Source: an uncultured Bacilli bacterium (GTDB lineage Bacteria > Bacillota_I > Bacilli_A > RF39 > UBA660). Taken from it: DNA of 32,723 nt. The stretch's first letter is position 1. Each line of letters starts with the position of its first letter. Location: assembly GCA_947629375.1 (NCBI GenBank), contig CANRDN010000022.1, forward strand, positions 1 through 32,723. Reading direction: 5' to 3'. Positions 10,201-17,496 of this stretch are shown here, piece by piece. Position numbers and translations under genes: made by a program. The notes under the pieces are model-generated. The model saw nothing but the letters and a program-made list of their open reading frames with translations, searched no databases and was not told where the DNA came from.

Positions 10201-11971
10201 TATAATTTAAAGTATTAGTTTTATAATCAGTATCCTTTTTGAAAGCTTTTAAATTAGTTAAAACAACCTGTTCTATTTCAGCATAATATTTTCCAAACTT
10301 ACTTGTATCAACACTATCTAAAGTTACTTCGTAGTAATTACCTTCCATTTTCTTTGATACATCCATTTGTTTTCCATCGACAACAATATAATCAATATCG
10401 TAATTATAAGTATTAGTACTCTTAAATGTTATCTTAGGTTTTTCTCCCTTTTCGATAGCATCAGTAATTGATACATCACTTATTTTGAAATTGTAATTAC
10501 TTTTAACTTCTAGTGTATGAGTAAATATCAAAGTGTTTTCAAAATGATTATTTTTGTCATTTTTATTGTTGTCCAAATCGTATGTTACATATACTTCTAT
10601 ATCGTATGGTACATCTTTAGTAAATTCTTGAGATATATTATTGATACTTTCTACATTCTTTCTTAATAACTCTTGCCCTTTATTATCGTATATAATTATC
10701 TCTCCATCGATAAAGGCTTTATCTTTATCTGCTAAGTTAAAGTGCAATTGTTTAGTTTCTTCATCGTAAGTCAACAATTCTACACTAGGTACTTGTTTTA
10801 AGATTTCTTTCTTTACTGTTAAACTTGTATCGATAGTTCTCTTATTATCAAGTTTAACGCTTGTTACTTTAAATTGGTGAACTCCTGCTTTACTTAATCC
10901 CTCTAAGGTAACATTATAATATTTTCCATCGAACAATACTGGATAATATTTTCCATCGATTTTAATCTCTTTTATTTCTGTTTTTGGTGTTACTTTTGCT
11001 TCAAAAGTTAAGATTATATTAGCATTTTGTTTGTAGTAATATCCATTAGCAATTTCTTTTAAAGTAACTTTATAATTTATATTTTGTGTTGATTGTGAAG
11101 TGCTGTAACCGGCATCATTAACATCAATCTTTCCATCGTTATTGACATCCATATCGAAGTCATCTTTCTTTTTAGTTCCTTCAATATCGATAAGGTACTT
11201 AATTATTTCTTCAGAATCGTCATACCCTACTTCACCATCATCGTTTACATCACTTTTGTTTTTATTGATAAAGCATAGTGCCACTGTTAAAAGAATTAAG
11301 GCAATTGTAGTAACAAGTAAAATATTTCTCTTCTTTTCGTCTTTATTAGTTAGATATAAATAAACTGCATAAGAACCGACAACTAAAGATACAATAATTA
11401 AAATATTAACTATAGGTTTAGTAGTAAATACAGTTGTAGATTCTTCTTTAGTGTCTTTTGTTTCATCTTTTTTATTTGATGGAACCGTTTCATTATCGAT
11501 AGCATCTCTTGTAACTAAAACACTAGTAGACACTTTATCGTATTCGATTAAATCTTCTCCATTAGATGAAGAAATATTTGTTAATGAAATAAATGAATTA
11601 CCAACTGAAGCATCGTCTTTTACTCTTAAACGAACAGTAAATAATACAGTTGGAATTTCTCCTGACTTATTAATTATTCCAAATTTCTTATTTGAATCAT
11701 TGTAAGCAATTGAAATGGAACTATCATTAGTTGAAAAATCAGTTTCATAAATTGGTTCAAAAACTTCTTGATCATATGATAGAGTTGCCGTAAAAGCATA
11801 AAGTTTTTCTTTTCCAGTAAGCTCTGCAGTGACAACAACTTCGTCTCCCATTTCCAAATCAGTCTTATCAACTTTTAAATTTATATTTTCTTTGGCAAAC
11901 ACATCGATTGGCATTAAAAACATAACTAAAAGTCCTAAAATAAAGTATTTTAATTTTGTATTAAATTTCAT
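4247..11971 (-). CDS. Giant M26 (ZmpB/IgA1-protease-like) zinc metallopeptidase with cohesin and dockerin
   Basis: A 2574-aa surface protease. Order of parts: signal peptide 1-26 (cut after VFA); cohesin-like domain ~28-155; two membrane helices 186-207 and 216-235 joined by a basic cytoplasmic turn; dockerin with two calcium loops (D241-D252, D275-D286); four Ig-like repeat units to ~1230; M26 N-terminal domain with GLUG-like beta-helix repeats ~1230-1530; catalytic domain ~1560-2390; acidic tail to the end. The zinc site HETAH (H2039, E2040, H2043) is followed by Asn, GRR and the third ligand E2063, in the same spacing as pneumococcal ZmpB. Family members cut host IgA1, mucins or other glycoproteins; the substrate here is unknown. 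There is no LPXTG motif, so the helical hairpin would anchor it with both flanks outside. AAAGGAG lies 8 bases before the ATG. It is monocistronic. Confidence 0.93.
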   Translation of the reverse strand: MKFNTKLKYFILGLLVMFLMPIDVFAKENINLKVDKTDLEMGDEVVVTAELTGKEKLYAFTATLSYDQEVFEPIYETDFSTNDSSISIAYNDSNKKFGIINKSGEIPTVLFTVRLRVKDDASVGNSFISLTNISSSNGEDLIEYDKVSTSVLVTRDAIDNETVPSNKKDETKDTKEESTTVFTTKPIVNILIIVSLVVGSYAVYLYLTNKDEKKRNILLVTTIALILLTVALCFINKNKSDVNDDGEVGYDDSEEIIKYLIDIEGTKKKDDFDMDVNNDGKIDVNDAGYSTSQSTQNINYKVTLKEIANGYYYKQNANIILTFEAKVTPKTEIKEIKIDGKYYPVLFDGKYYNVTLEGLSKAGVHQFKVTSVKLDNKRTIDTSLTVKKEILKQVPSVELLTYDEETKQLHFNLADKDKAFIDGEIIIYDNKGQELLRKNVESINNISQEFTKDVPYDIEVYVTYDLDNNKNDKNNHFENTLIFTHTLEVKSNYNFKISDVSITDAIEKGEKPKITFKSTNTYNYDIDYIVVDGKQMDVSKKMEGNYYEVTLDSVDTSKFGKYYAEIEQVVLTNLKAFKKDTDYKTNTLNYNVLKYAPKAEDIVLKEEKNTENISVQYDINDADKTLEDLQVILVDSTNKTVDKKDIEVENGVASTSKINLSYEGNTDGRYKVKFLANYNLGTEKYEYTESNIGEEEILTQKEIEIKNVTVTTIFPKKGQEKFKITYELEVSDSFKNGDKTKNYRTVSGVTINGLNYDANRTGNKDFVSNVSFTIPNESGVLELVATRIKLQSESYQGFSHIFYSVSPYTIKIDVLKDAPTIKNLEIVKENYEEQTVTFKFDVVDDKGGFKKGEIWLNEDHKEIKLGSNEITFEDVTTDKTFDLRFLADYDLDTKTLEGDGKTQTSFENTEIYKVSYGLFDNEKYENVVLEDANVLSNQHNKYFEKNEKLNISFDFNGLPEDLKLNLDKIIVDSKEYEVTATDDKYSVVLPGYNVAGEKKIEIKEVILNNGKKIKLKEPVILNIEILKDAITIDDFNYEVDDSKVKLSIKIKDLDNSLINSETDSIKVEVYDENDKSVATFNYAEILSFTKQADILRYYVKVYASYDRDKTINDNLNSYDRKELLNEVISLEKNYFEIKDITDISLYKQQGGNIVLVDNVSYSELKANYDKYFVKIAMDGAPTIYSKIKNVLDEDGKLVLVLDYQYVTKENDKEQKDLKITYGTINDGVAQNEVRPQSFDDLMESIKNNPSGHYTLKNDIDATEFKVSDNYYIDEFTGTIDGKGYKISNLSRPLFNKLGSGAEIKNLTIDDANIQVSARGILANNATGAKVSNVHIINSNIKADGSMNGNGIMFGDTRESISITNSSILNTSLSGGKRTGGFVGYAFNSLTLKNSYIKNVKITATSDAYGGLIGEIASAGTIDVSNCYSDVTMNGGYGNKAGIIGYTNNGNATKVSNVVSLSLGDSGKRFYGNGVNCTNCFELEESTMTSQSNLRTIKEISKEDIDYEFFTETLGWSTDTWNIPDDVSYDNLPILLTEDYDTSLSDEIGDDYNPDKELLYENLTMLMPFYKMSKISQSAKGINLNNPLAMYKIKHIVPVDSKGNVVTYLTSDNPQKIKKIKVVFENGQKQTYDVRYENTYDVIANYRINELKIDYTYNHYVIDSNSQLVNNLTNYLNTLSYDDNLDRLTPTYEDSRIYRDFYNDVTKKELKEFVLKVVSNSNYTNTSNNEIINDYLEKELKNDQKLERMLYVYNYFRRFYDLDVEGVKLYDFILFNSTGFDKSLTPMKISNIFLDNGNNFATNTTSDAFARTLGNYTNSNTITDFLALVVKSLSDKTPAEWVKGQFKGILEEIKVDDNPEIQYTLWDHLSTPDTGTGVKWYNFTLPILTLPKNAAYIISSPTQFVIGAQRTYIRNPDDPAQQNLLKQRMSTYITRMRAYYGNAYKILGDVSLFNNIHTVQIDKRFTYNPNGDMVSQNPYSTEEPFHKNFNEVIGQWAYADGNAATANGAYIIWRAEGVMDGNINPDLGNTQEYTYHTWSHETAHNIDARLFLRNNGRRFDAGGEDYADNNLMQYFSSGDIVMNFSVEFSKNADIASNLNPDRINSQEEVHDFYKKVFQTIYIMDYLEGKAFLELSPEDQAELAVQVFYRDEDKYNDEYSNYLKYKTTVYHEIPVEKFKEMKLDSVYDLYKNKLVMWPGVIYSTYGANRYGGENIYKVHWYQPHNDYGRPDSYSIKWFAYEMLGYAGYDKGYVEYFSNINSKKKRIYSNPDEELKKEEGSRNTTEVDYKTDLMALKKITNYDSFDDYKKARFEEVENNLEKINKVVDIDELYVEFYNALLEDAKTARNAREEAYKQYPNDDDTSVSRRNSIIAKGKEFAKSTAVRKKIYYALKNGTNDFEENVYFDSKQQDVGDLTIKKEEQDSILNEVENKDVVEVKDENEIVIDEDQYIEEGNKVLESTLPQDEEEYNKIPSDIEDLEQEELPQEEEQVEEKEEEEVPVTPETPGEVIIPDDSATVDSSNNSGKDGKGKDDKDQDDDNSSSGPDPDIPTDDEVTDNNSETTIETEAESSTDVIE

Positions 11972-12011
11972 AGTGACAACTCCTTTAGTAATCTTTAATT
12001 TTTTGTCTCAT

Positions 12012-12040
12012 ATTTTATCACAATTCTTTTAATTATTCAA
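12012..12040 (-). promoter_or_regulatory. Sigma-A promoter of the giant protease gene
   Basis: On the minus strand -35 TTGAAT (12035-12040), a 17-bp spacer and -10 TAAAAT (12012-12017) with an extended TG. The leader is about 35 bases. Confidence 0.75.
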
Positions 12041-12103
12041 TAAAAATGTGCAATATATTAAGATAAAAATACATTATTTATACTCTAATTTAAATATAAT
12101 AAA

Positions 12104-12123
12104 ACTTGAGCAAAAACTCAAGT
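12104..12123 (-). terminator. Terminator after the metallophosphoesterase gene
   Basis: On the minus strand a 7-bp stem ACTTGAG/CTCAAGT with a 6-base loop is followed by TTTTATTATATTT. It lies about 65 bases past the stop at 12188 and ends the two-gene operon. Confidence 0.7.
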
Positions 12124-12187
12124 CTTACCAATATAGTTTACACATAAAATTTGTTTAGTTTACGGCTAATATCATAAACCATTAAAT

Positions 12188-13288
12188 TTATTTATTTTTG
12201 ATATTTACAATTACATATTCAGAGTGAGTTCCTGTCCTAAAAGGATAAGACCAACCACCCATTCCTGATGAGACAATTATATTTAAATTGTCTATCTTAC
12301 GATACCCATAATTCATAGAGTTTATATTGAACCATTCAGAGAATAATCCCGTCGGGAAAATTTGTCCTCCGTGAGTATGTCCTGATAATTGTAAATCAAA
12401 TCCAGCTTTAGCATTCTCTTTTAAATCAGCAGGATGATGATCGACAAGTAGCAAGTACTTATTAGTGTCAACATCTTTTAGCAATTCACTAGATGTAAGT
12501 CTTGATTCCCCCTTTGGGAATGATAAATCATCTCTTCCAAAGAGAATAAGTTCATCGTTAATTGTATAACTTTCATCGACTAAAGGTATTATATTAGCAT
12601 CATCGATTGCTTTTTCTAATTCACTTACTGAATAATTTTGATTTCCATAATACCTTGATTTATCGTGGTTTCCATAGATAAAGAAGACACCATATTCACT
12701 TTTAATTTTTCCTAGAATTGCAAAAGCATTCTTCATTTCTTCCTTAGACGTATTTTCATCTACAATATCACCAGCAAGTACTACAAAACTTGGATTAAGT
12801 TCACCAATCTCTTTAGAAATACTTTCTAACTTCTCTTCGTCCATCGTAGTACCAAAGTGCAAATCAGAAATAAGTGCTACTTTATATGAATTGTTTAACT
12901 GTTTTTCAGAATAAACTGTGTACTCTTTTAAGACAACATTTTTAATATTGTAGTTAGCGTACACTAAGACTCCACAAGTTAAAATAATTGGTATTAGACC
13001 AGATAAATATATTTTACGAAAAGTATTGCTTTCTTTATCCAGTCTTTGTAGGGCAAAAGCAACAAGGTCCATCAAAAGTGCAAAGACAAAAATATGCATA
13101 AAGATTACAACCCATACACTAAAGACATTACTTGTTAAAAATTCAATGATTACGGCAAGGACAATAAGTATAATTTTTACTAATTTCTTATACTTGAAAT
13201 TAAACAAAGATGCAATTCTTTTCAAAAAGAAATAATAATATATACCTACTGGAATAAACAAAACAAGTGGTAAAAGCATAAAATACAT
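12188..13288 (-). CDS. Membrane-anchored metallophosphoesterase, YkuE/YaeI-like
   Basis: A 366-aa calcineurin-like phosphoesterase with three or four N-terminal membrane helices (within residues 1-112) and a C-terminal catalytic domain. The dimetal motifs are all present: SDLH 141-144, GDIVD 173-177, GNHD 206-209, DHHP 283-286 and GHTHGGQ 303-309. Proteins of this type hydrolyse phosphodiesters or phosphomonoesters in lipids (UDP-diacylglucosamine-like or phospholipid substrates) at the membrane; the actual substrate is not evident. It lies 14 bases downstream of the acyl-CoA synthetase gene. Its ribosome site (AGGGGATGAT) begins at that gene's stop codon, so the two are co-transcribed and perhaps both act in lipid metabolism. 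Confidence 0.9.
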   Translation of the reverse strand: MYFMLLPLVLFIPVGIYYYFFLKRIASLFNFKYKKLVKIILIVLAVIIEFLTSNVFSVWVVIFMHIFVFALLMDLVAFALQRLDKESNTFRKIYLSGLIPIILTCGVLVYANYNIKNVVLKEYTVYSEKQLNNSYKVALISDLHFGTTMDEEKLESISKEIGELNPSFVVLAGDIVDENTSKEEMKNAFAILGKIKSEYGVFFIYGNHDKSRYYGNQNYSVSELEKAIDDANIIPLVDESYTINDELILFGRDDLSFPKGESRLTSSELLKDVDTNKYLLLVDHHPADLKENAKAGFDLQLSGHTHGGQIFPTGLFSEWFNINSMNYGYRKIDNLNIIVSSGMGGWSYPFRTGTHSEYVIVNIKNK

Positions 13289-13302
13289 ATAATAATCATC
13301 CC

Positions 13303-15054
13303 CTATTTTTCAACTTTACTTAATTCATCTTTTTCAAGTTTTTTATAATCTATTTTATTATACAAAGTTAATGGAAGTTTATCTACAAACTCAAACTCTT
13401 TTGGAATTGAATATACATCTAATTCTTTTTTACATAAATCTTTAAGTTCTCTTTTTAATGTAAGTGATTCTTTATAACCATCTTTAAGTTCAATAAAAGC
13501 TTTTGGAATATGAACTTTATATGGATGAGGTACTCCAATTACACATACTCTTTTTACAGCAGGATGATTAGATAAAGTTTTTTCAATCATAACTGGATAT
13601 ACATTAAATCCTGATACTACTATCATTCTCTTTAATCTCTGAGTAAAATAGACAATTCCATTAGGAGAGATGTATCCAAGGTCACCTGTATGAAGCCATT
13701 TAGTTCCATCTTTATGTTTTTTTATAACATTATCAGTTTCTTTTTTATTGTTTAAGTAACCCATCATAATTGTAGGTCCATTTACACATATTTCTCCTTC
13801 TTCTCCAAAAGGTAAATCTTCAAGAGTTTCCGGATCACAAATTTTATAAGAGTTTCCAACCATAGGTATTCCAATACATCCTGGTTCATTAGTTCCTGGG
13901 AAAGTATATGCAGTTGCAGCAACACTTTCTGTCATTCCATATCCTTTTAAGATATTGACTTTAGCACCGTGTTTATGTAAAAAATTATTTATTCTTGTTT
14001 CTGCTGGTACTGATAAGTAATCTCCTCCACTAATGATGTATTTTAATTGTGACATATCAACTTCATCAAACTTTTTATTGGACATCATTCCTTCCCACAA
14101 AGTAGGAACTCCAAGGATTACGTGAGGACGGTCAAATTTCCAAATTTTATAAAATCTTTTAGCATCGTACTCAGGCATCAATATTGTTTCAACTTTAAGA
14201 CATAATGGTGTATGAACACATATACCTAATCCAAATCCGTGGAAAATAGGAAGCACTGTTACAATCTTATCTTTAGGTCTTACATCGATAACGTTAACGG
14301 CACTCTGCTGGGCAATGGCATTAAAACTGTAGTTAGAAATCATAATACCTTTAGGAGACCCAGTTGTACCTCCACTATGTAAAATTAAAGCTAAATCTTT
14401 ACTTTTAACATCAGCTTGATATTCAAGGACATTAGAGTAACCATAGCTCATAAATTTTCTCCAAGACATATAGGCAGTATTATCACTTTTTGGTTTTTTA
14501 GTTTTGATACTTCTAGTTATTGTATATCCAATTGTAAGTCCCAAAGGCATACTCTCCTTAGGAGATACTAAAATAGTCTTATACACTAACGTATCTTTAA
14601 TAATATCTTTATATTTATCATAATTGAAATCTACTAGAAATAAAAATCTTGATTTAGATTCATTTAAATAGAATTTAACTTGTTCAGGACTAGACAAAGG
14701 ATGAATGATATCCGCAACAGCCCCTATTTTATTACAAGCATAAAAAACATATATTGCTTCAGGCATATTAGGCATACATATAGTAACAATATCACCTTGT
14801 TTAACACCAAACTCACGAAGAGATCTAGCACACACATTAATATTTCTAAAAAGATCATTGTAAGATATTCTATTTTCGAAATAATTAAGAGCAAAAAAAT
14901 CCTTATCGTTACCTACTTCACTGACCATATAATTATAGATTGATTTATCAGTAAATTTGATTGATCTTTCTTCTCTTGAATAATAATCTAGCCAAGGCTT
15001 ATCTTTATCCTTTTTCTTAAACAATTTATAAAACAAATCTGTTATTTTACCCAT
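13303..15054 (-). CDS. AMP-forming acyl-CoA synthetase (long-chain fatty acid-CoA ligase-like)
   Basis: A 583-aa ANL-superfamily adenylate-forming enzyme that activates a carboxylic acid, probably a fatty acid, with ATP and joins it to CoA. The P-loop signature HSGGTTGSPKG is at 226-236. The YGMTES motif is at 372-377, the ribose-binding HTGD at 455-458, and the C-terminal catalytic lysine is K567 in NKIDY. The length is close to FadD/LcfB enzymes. The first ~30 residues are Lys-rich and could associate with the membrane surface. Some relatives load acyl groups onto carrier proteins rather than CoA, so the acceptor is not certain. The ribosome site AGGAG precedes the ATG by 5 to 6 bases. It is the first gene of an operon with the metallophosphoesterase. 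Confidence 0.92.
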   Translation of the reverse strand: MGKITDLFYKLFKKKDKDKPWLDYYSREERSIKFTDKSIYNYMVSEVGNDKDFFALNYFENRISYNDLFRNINVCARSLREFGVKQGDIVTICMPNMPEAIYVFYACNKIGAVADIIHPLSSPEQVKFYLNESKSRFLFLVDFNYDKYKDIIKDTLVYKTILVSPKESMPLGLTIGYTITRSIKTKKPKSDNTAYMSWRKFMSYGYSNVLEYQADVKSKDLALILHSGGTTGSPKGIMISNYSFNAIAQQSAVNVIDVRPKDKIVTVLPIFHGFGLGICVHTPLCLKVETILMPEYDAKRFYKIWKFDRPHVILGVPTLWEGMMSNKKFDEVDMSQLKYIISGGDYLSVPAETRINNFLHKHGAKVNILKGYGMTESVAATAYTFPGTNEPGCIGIPMVGNSYKICDPETLEDLPFGEEGEICVNGPTIMMGYLNNKKETDNVIKKHKDGTKWLHTGDLGYISPNGIVYFTQRLKRMIVVSGFNVYPVMIEKTLSNHPAVKRVCVIGVPHPYKVHIPKAFIELKDGYKESLTLKRELKDLCKKELDVYSIPKEFEFVDKLPLTLYNKIDYKKLEKDELSKVEK

Positions 15055-15098
15055 TTTTTCTCCTATCTTTAGAATTATATTTCAAAATCCATATAACT

Positions 15099-15127
15099 AT
15101 TATATAATCTTTAACTAAATTTCACAA
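15099..15127 (-). promoter_or_regulatory. Promoter of the acyl-CoA synthetase operon
   Basis: On the minus strand -35 TTGTGA (15122-15127), a 17-bp spacer and a perfect TATAAT (15099-15104). A second TATAAT lies nearer the gene but lacks a -35 box. Confidence 0.65.
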
Positions 15128-15139
15128 GAAGAAGACATC

Positions 15140-15169
15140 AAAAAAAGGATTATAGTTCTCTTATAATCC
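15140..15169 (-). terminator. Terminator of the bile salt hydrolase gene
   Basis: On the minus strand a stem of at least 8 bp (15162-15169 with 15147-15154) with a 7-base loop is followed by seven T. It begins about 15 bases past the stop codon. Confidence 0.9.
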
Positions 15170-15183
15170 CTTTCTAATATCAA

Positions 15184-16158
15184 TTAATTTTGCATTCTTA
15201 TTTGTTGGCCTTTAATTAAGTCGTAATTAACAAGTGTAGTGCTATCTAGGTTTTCTTTATGCATATCTACTCCAGTTATTTGACTATTTTCATAAGTTGT
15301 ATAGTAATAGATTCCTTTATCTAAGTTACAACAAGAGGTATAAATAGTTATTTCAAACTTATCTTCTCCCATATGAACACATCCTCTTTGCTGGTCAACT
15401 GACCCAAGAATATGGAAAAACTGGCTAATGCTTTCTGACTCAGTGTCACCTGATATTGAGTTCATCTTTGTAAATGTTGCTTTAACAAATCTTGAAAGAG
15501 ATGATAAGTCTCCAGGTAGTCCCATAGCACCCATACCACGACTATAAGTATCAAAAGTTAATTTATCTGAGAAATTCTTTTCTGGTTGTTCGATTGATAG
15601 ATTCATATAATTATTTAAGTTAAACATATGGTAATCAAATGTTGGGTTGTTAGTTAAGATACCAACTGGGTTATCGTAGACTTTTAATCCATCTTTGACA
15701 CTTTCTACAGTAATAGATTCTTCTTTATCGGAAATAATCCAGTGAAGTGGTGATGCTGGTAATTGCTCACTAAAGTTAATATTTGCTATGTTAATTTTCT
15801 TTAGTAGTTCTCTTGCTTCTTTGACAGTTGCGCATTGAGCTAAAACCCAGGGAATAAATTCAAATGGGGCAATGTTATCTTTACCATCTTTTTCTTCTCC
15901 ATAATAAGCATTAGTTGGGAAATTAAGTCCAGCCATACCAAGACCTTTCTCGTTTATAGCATCATAATATAATGGATATTCATCTGCTACAAAAGCCATA
16001 CCAATCATTGCATAGTGATTATCAAGAGCTTTTACCTTTCTAAAATTAAACGGAAAATTTCTTGGAGTCACCGTTACTGTTTCTTTATAAGAAAATTCAA
16101 GATCGAGATTTCTTCCAAAGTAATGATCCTTTGTATAATAAGTTGCTGCAGTACACAT
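15184..16158 (-). CDS. bsh: Bile salt hydrolase (choloylglycine hydrolase)
   Basis: A 324-aa Ntn hydrolase that cleaves the amide bond of glycine- or taurine-conjugated bile acids in the gut. The N-terminal Met is removed so that Cys2 becomes the nucleophile. The catalytic and binding residues are in place: C2, R16, D19, N79 (AGLNF), N170 (ILTNN) and R223 (SRF). The GLPGDLSS stretch at 213-220 and the C-terminal YTSCCNLDKGIYYYTTYEN region match known clostridial bile salt hydrolases rather than penicillin V acylases. The length agrees with the family. There is no signal peptide, so it works in the cytosol on imported bile salts. An AAAGGTAGG ribosome site precedes the ATG. It has its own weak promoter and a strong terminator, and lies downstream of the ECF sigma operon. 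Confidence 0.95.
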   Translation of the reverse strand: MCTAATYYTKDHYFGRNLDLEFSYKETVTVTPRNFPFNFRKVKALDNHYAMIGMAFVADEYPLYYDAINEKGLGMAGLNFPTNAYYGEEKDGKDNIAPFEFIPWVLAQCATVKEARELLKKINIANINFSEQLPASPLHWIISDKEESITVESVKDGLKVYDNPVGILTNNPTFDYHMFNLNNYMNLSIEQPEKNFSDKLTFDTYSRGMGAMGLPGDLSSLSRFVKATFTKMNSISGDTESESISQFFHILGSVDQQRGCVHMGEDKFEITIYTSCCNLDKGIYYYTTYENSQITGVDMHKENLDSTTLVNYDLIKGQQIRMQN

Positions 16159-16196
16159 AAAAATTACCTACCTTTCATACTGTTCTTACAAAAGGT

Positions 16197-16205
16197 ATTG
16201 TATCA
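16197..16205 (-). promoter_or_regulatory. Extended -10 promoter of bsh
   Basis: On the minus strand TG plus one base precedes TACAAT (16197-16202). There is no clear -35 box; the region upstream is the terminator of the lipoprotein gene. The leader would be about 30 bases. Confidence 0.5.
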
Positions 16206-16220
16206 CAAATCAAAATAAAA

Positions 16221-16240
16221 GAATATCTATTTTGATATTC
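16221..16240 (-). terminator. Terminator of the ECF sigma operon
   Basis: On the minus strand a 7-bp stem GAATATC/GATATTC with a 6-base loop is followed by TTTTATTTT. It separates the lipoprotein gene from bsh. Confidence 0.75.
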
Positions 16241-16273
16241 TAGTATTAAATTATCTTTTTTATTATTATGCTT

Positions 16274-16798
16274 CTAAATTTGTATCAAAGAATTTATAAA
16301 ATCTTTAGAATTACTTTCAAAATCTAAATCATCTAAAGTAAGTTCTTTTAGTTCTATCTTTCTATCATCATCATCTAAATATCTATCTCTTGTATCATCA
16401 AAAATTACTTCTACTTTTCTATTTTCAACTTTTATATCACGAATTAAGATATCACCTTCAATAGTTGTCATAACAACTCTTAAAAAGGCATCTTCGCCTC
16501 TCTTAACTTTATCTATAAAATTATCGTATAAATTAGAATTATAAGTAGTATCTGCAATTACAAATAAATTATCATCTAAAGCATCTTTTAATTTATAATC
16601 CTTATCTAGTTTTAGAACTGACTTATAACCTTTAGTTAACTCATTATCATAAAACTCATCTATCTTTGACATATCCAAATTCTCTTCCTCTTGATAAGAA
16701 CCTTCTTTGGTATCATTTTTATTATTTTGTATTTTACAAGCAGTAACTACCACTAAAAGAGATAATATTACTAAAATAAAAATATAACTTTTCTTCAT
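16274..16798 (-). CDS. Lipoprotein with a DUF4362-like domain
   Basis: A 174-aa predicted lipoprotein. A hydrophobic signal runs from residue 5 to 20 and the lipobox ends in Val-Thr-Ala-Cys, with Cys21 as the lipid attachment site. After an acidic linker, residues ~75-170 resemble DUF4362. Signs are a Tyr-Asp-Asn-Phe-Ile helix, a Gly-Glu-Asp-Ala-Phe-Leu-Arg-Val-Val strand, and then T-I-E-G-D-I-L with two further strands. DUF4362 proteins are small secreted lipoproteins of Firmicutes with no settled function. It is the third gene of the sigma / anti-sigma operon, 8 bases after the anti-sigma gene, so it may sense or buffer an envelope signal for that pair; this is inference from position. Confidence 0.75.
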   Translation of the reverse strand: MKKSYIFILVILSLLVVVTACKIQNNKNDTKEGSYQEEENLDMSKIDEFYDNELTKGYKSVLKLDKDYKLKDALDDNLFVIADTTYNSNLYDNFIDKVKRGEDAFLRVVMTTIEGDILIRDIKVENRKVEVIFDDTRDRYLDDDDRKIELKELTLDDLDFESNSKDFINSLIQI

Positions 16799-16806
16799 CA
16801 GCTTAC

Positions 16807-17496
16807 CTATTTAACCAAAGCCTCAATAAATGATATAAACTCTTTTTCTGAAACATTTTTAAACTCGATATCGAAGTATAAGTCATCTAATTTAAATATA
16901 GCTTCATAACCTTTACTAAAATCATTATTATAGCTTAGTACTTTCATCTCTACTCCACCGATTTTAGAATCTTTAAAACTGTCACTTGGTATAGCAATGC
17001 ACTTAGGATTTTCTTTTAAAGTTTTAGAAAAGAATACTTCAATATATTTATCATCACCTAAATTATAAAAAGCTTCATATCCAATTGTTTTATTGTATCC
17101 AGTTAAGGTTTTATCACTTTTTTCAAATCTCTCAATTAAACTTGTTTCATTGTATTCAATATTCTTTAAAAAAGTAAATTCTTTACTTAATTCTTCAATA
17201 GTTCTTTCTTCATATCTTCCATCGATATCGTTAGTTGAATATCTATCACCATAATCTACTTCATTAAAGTTTATTACGTTCTTACTTTCTTTTGAATCAA
17301 ATTTATTTGAGTTATTACTACTTCTACTAACAACAAAGCATATAACTAAAACTAAACATAAAGGTACAACAGCCCACTTTAAATATGTTTGAAACTTAAT
17401 ATTAGAATTATTAACTCTTTCTAAAATTTCTTCTTTGTTTTTTTCTTCATTAAACTTTTCTTCATACATTTTTTTAAATTCTTTTTTATTAGACAT
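16807..17496 (-). CDS. Predicted anti-sigma factor, DUF4367-like sensor domain
   Basis: A 229-aa single-pass membrane protein. A charged cytoplasmic segment of about 37 residues would bind the sigma factor. A membrane helix spans about 39-57, followed by an extracellular domain. The last ~60 residues resemble DUF4367: I-G-G-V-E-M-K-V, then a Tyr-rich strand, F-K-L-D-D-L-Y-F-D-I-E and a final helix. No zinc-binding His/Cys motif is present in the cytoplasmic part. The start is the ATG at 17496, which overlaps the sigma gene's stop region by 8 bases (translational coupling) and follows AAGGATGAT by about 5 bases. A slightly earlier ATG at 17505 is too close to that ribosome site. The role as sigma regulator is inferred from the operon and the topology. 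Confidence 0.8.
   Translation of the reverse strand: MSNKKEFKKMYEEKFNEEKNKEEILERVNNSNIKFQTYLKWAVVPLCLVLVICFVVSRSSNNSNKFDSKESKNVINFNEVDYGDRYSTNDIDGRYEERTIEELSKEFTFLKNIEYNETSLIERFEKSDKTLTGYNKTIGYEAFYNLGDDKYIEVFFSKTLKENPKCIAIPSDSFKDSKIGGVEMKVLSYNNDFSKGYEAIFKLDDLYFDIEFKNVSEKEFISFIEALVK

Noticed and set aside
12104-12123. Operator for the giant protease gene
   Set aside because: The hairpin is followed by a T-rich run in the direction of the upstream operon and lies far from the protease promoter, so a terminator explains it better.
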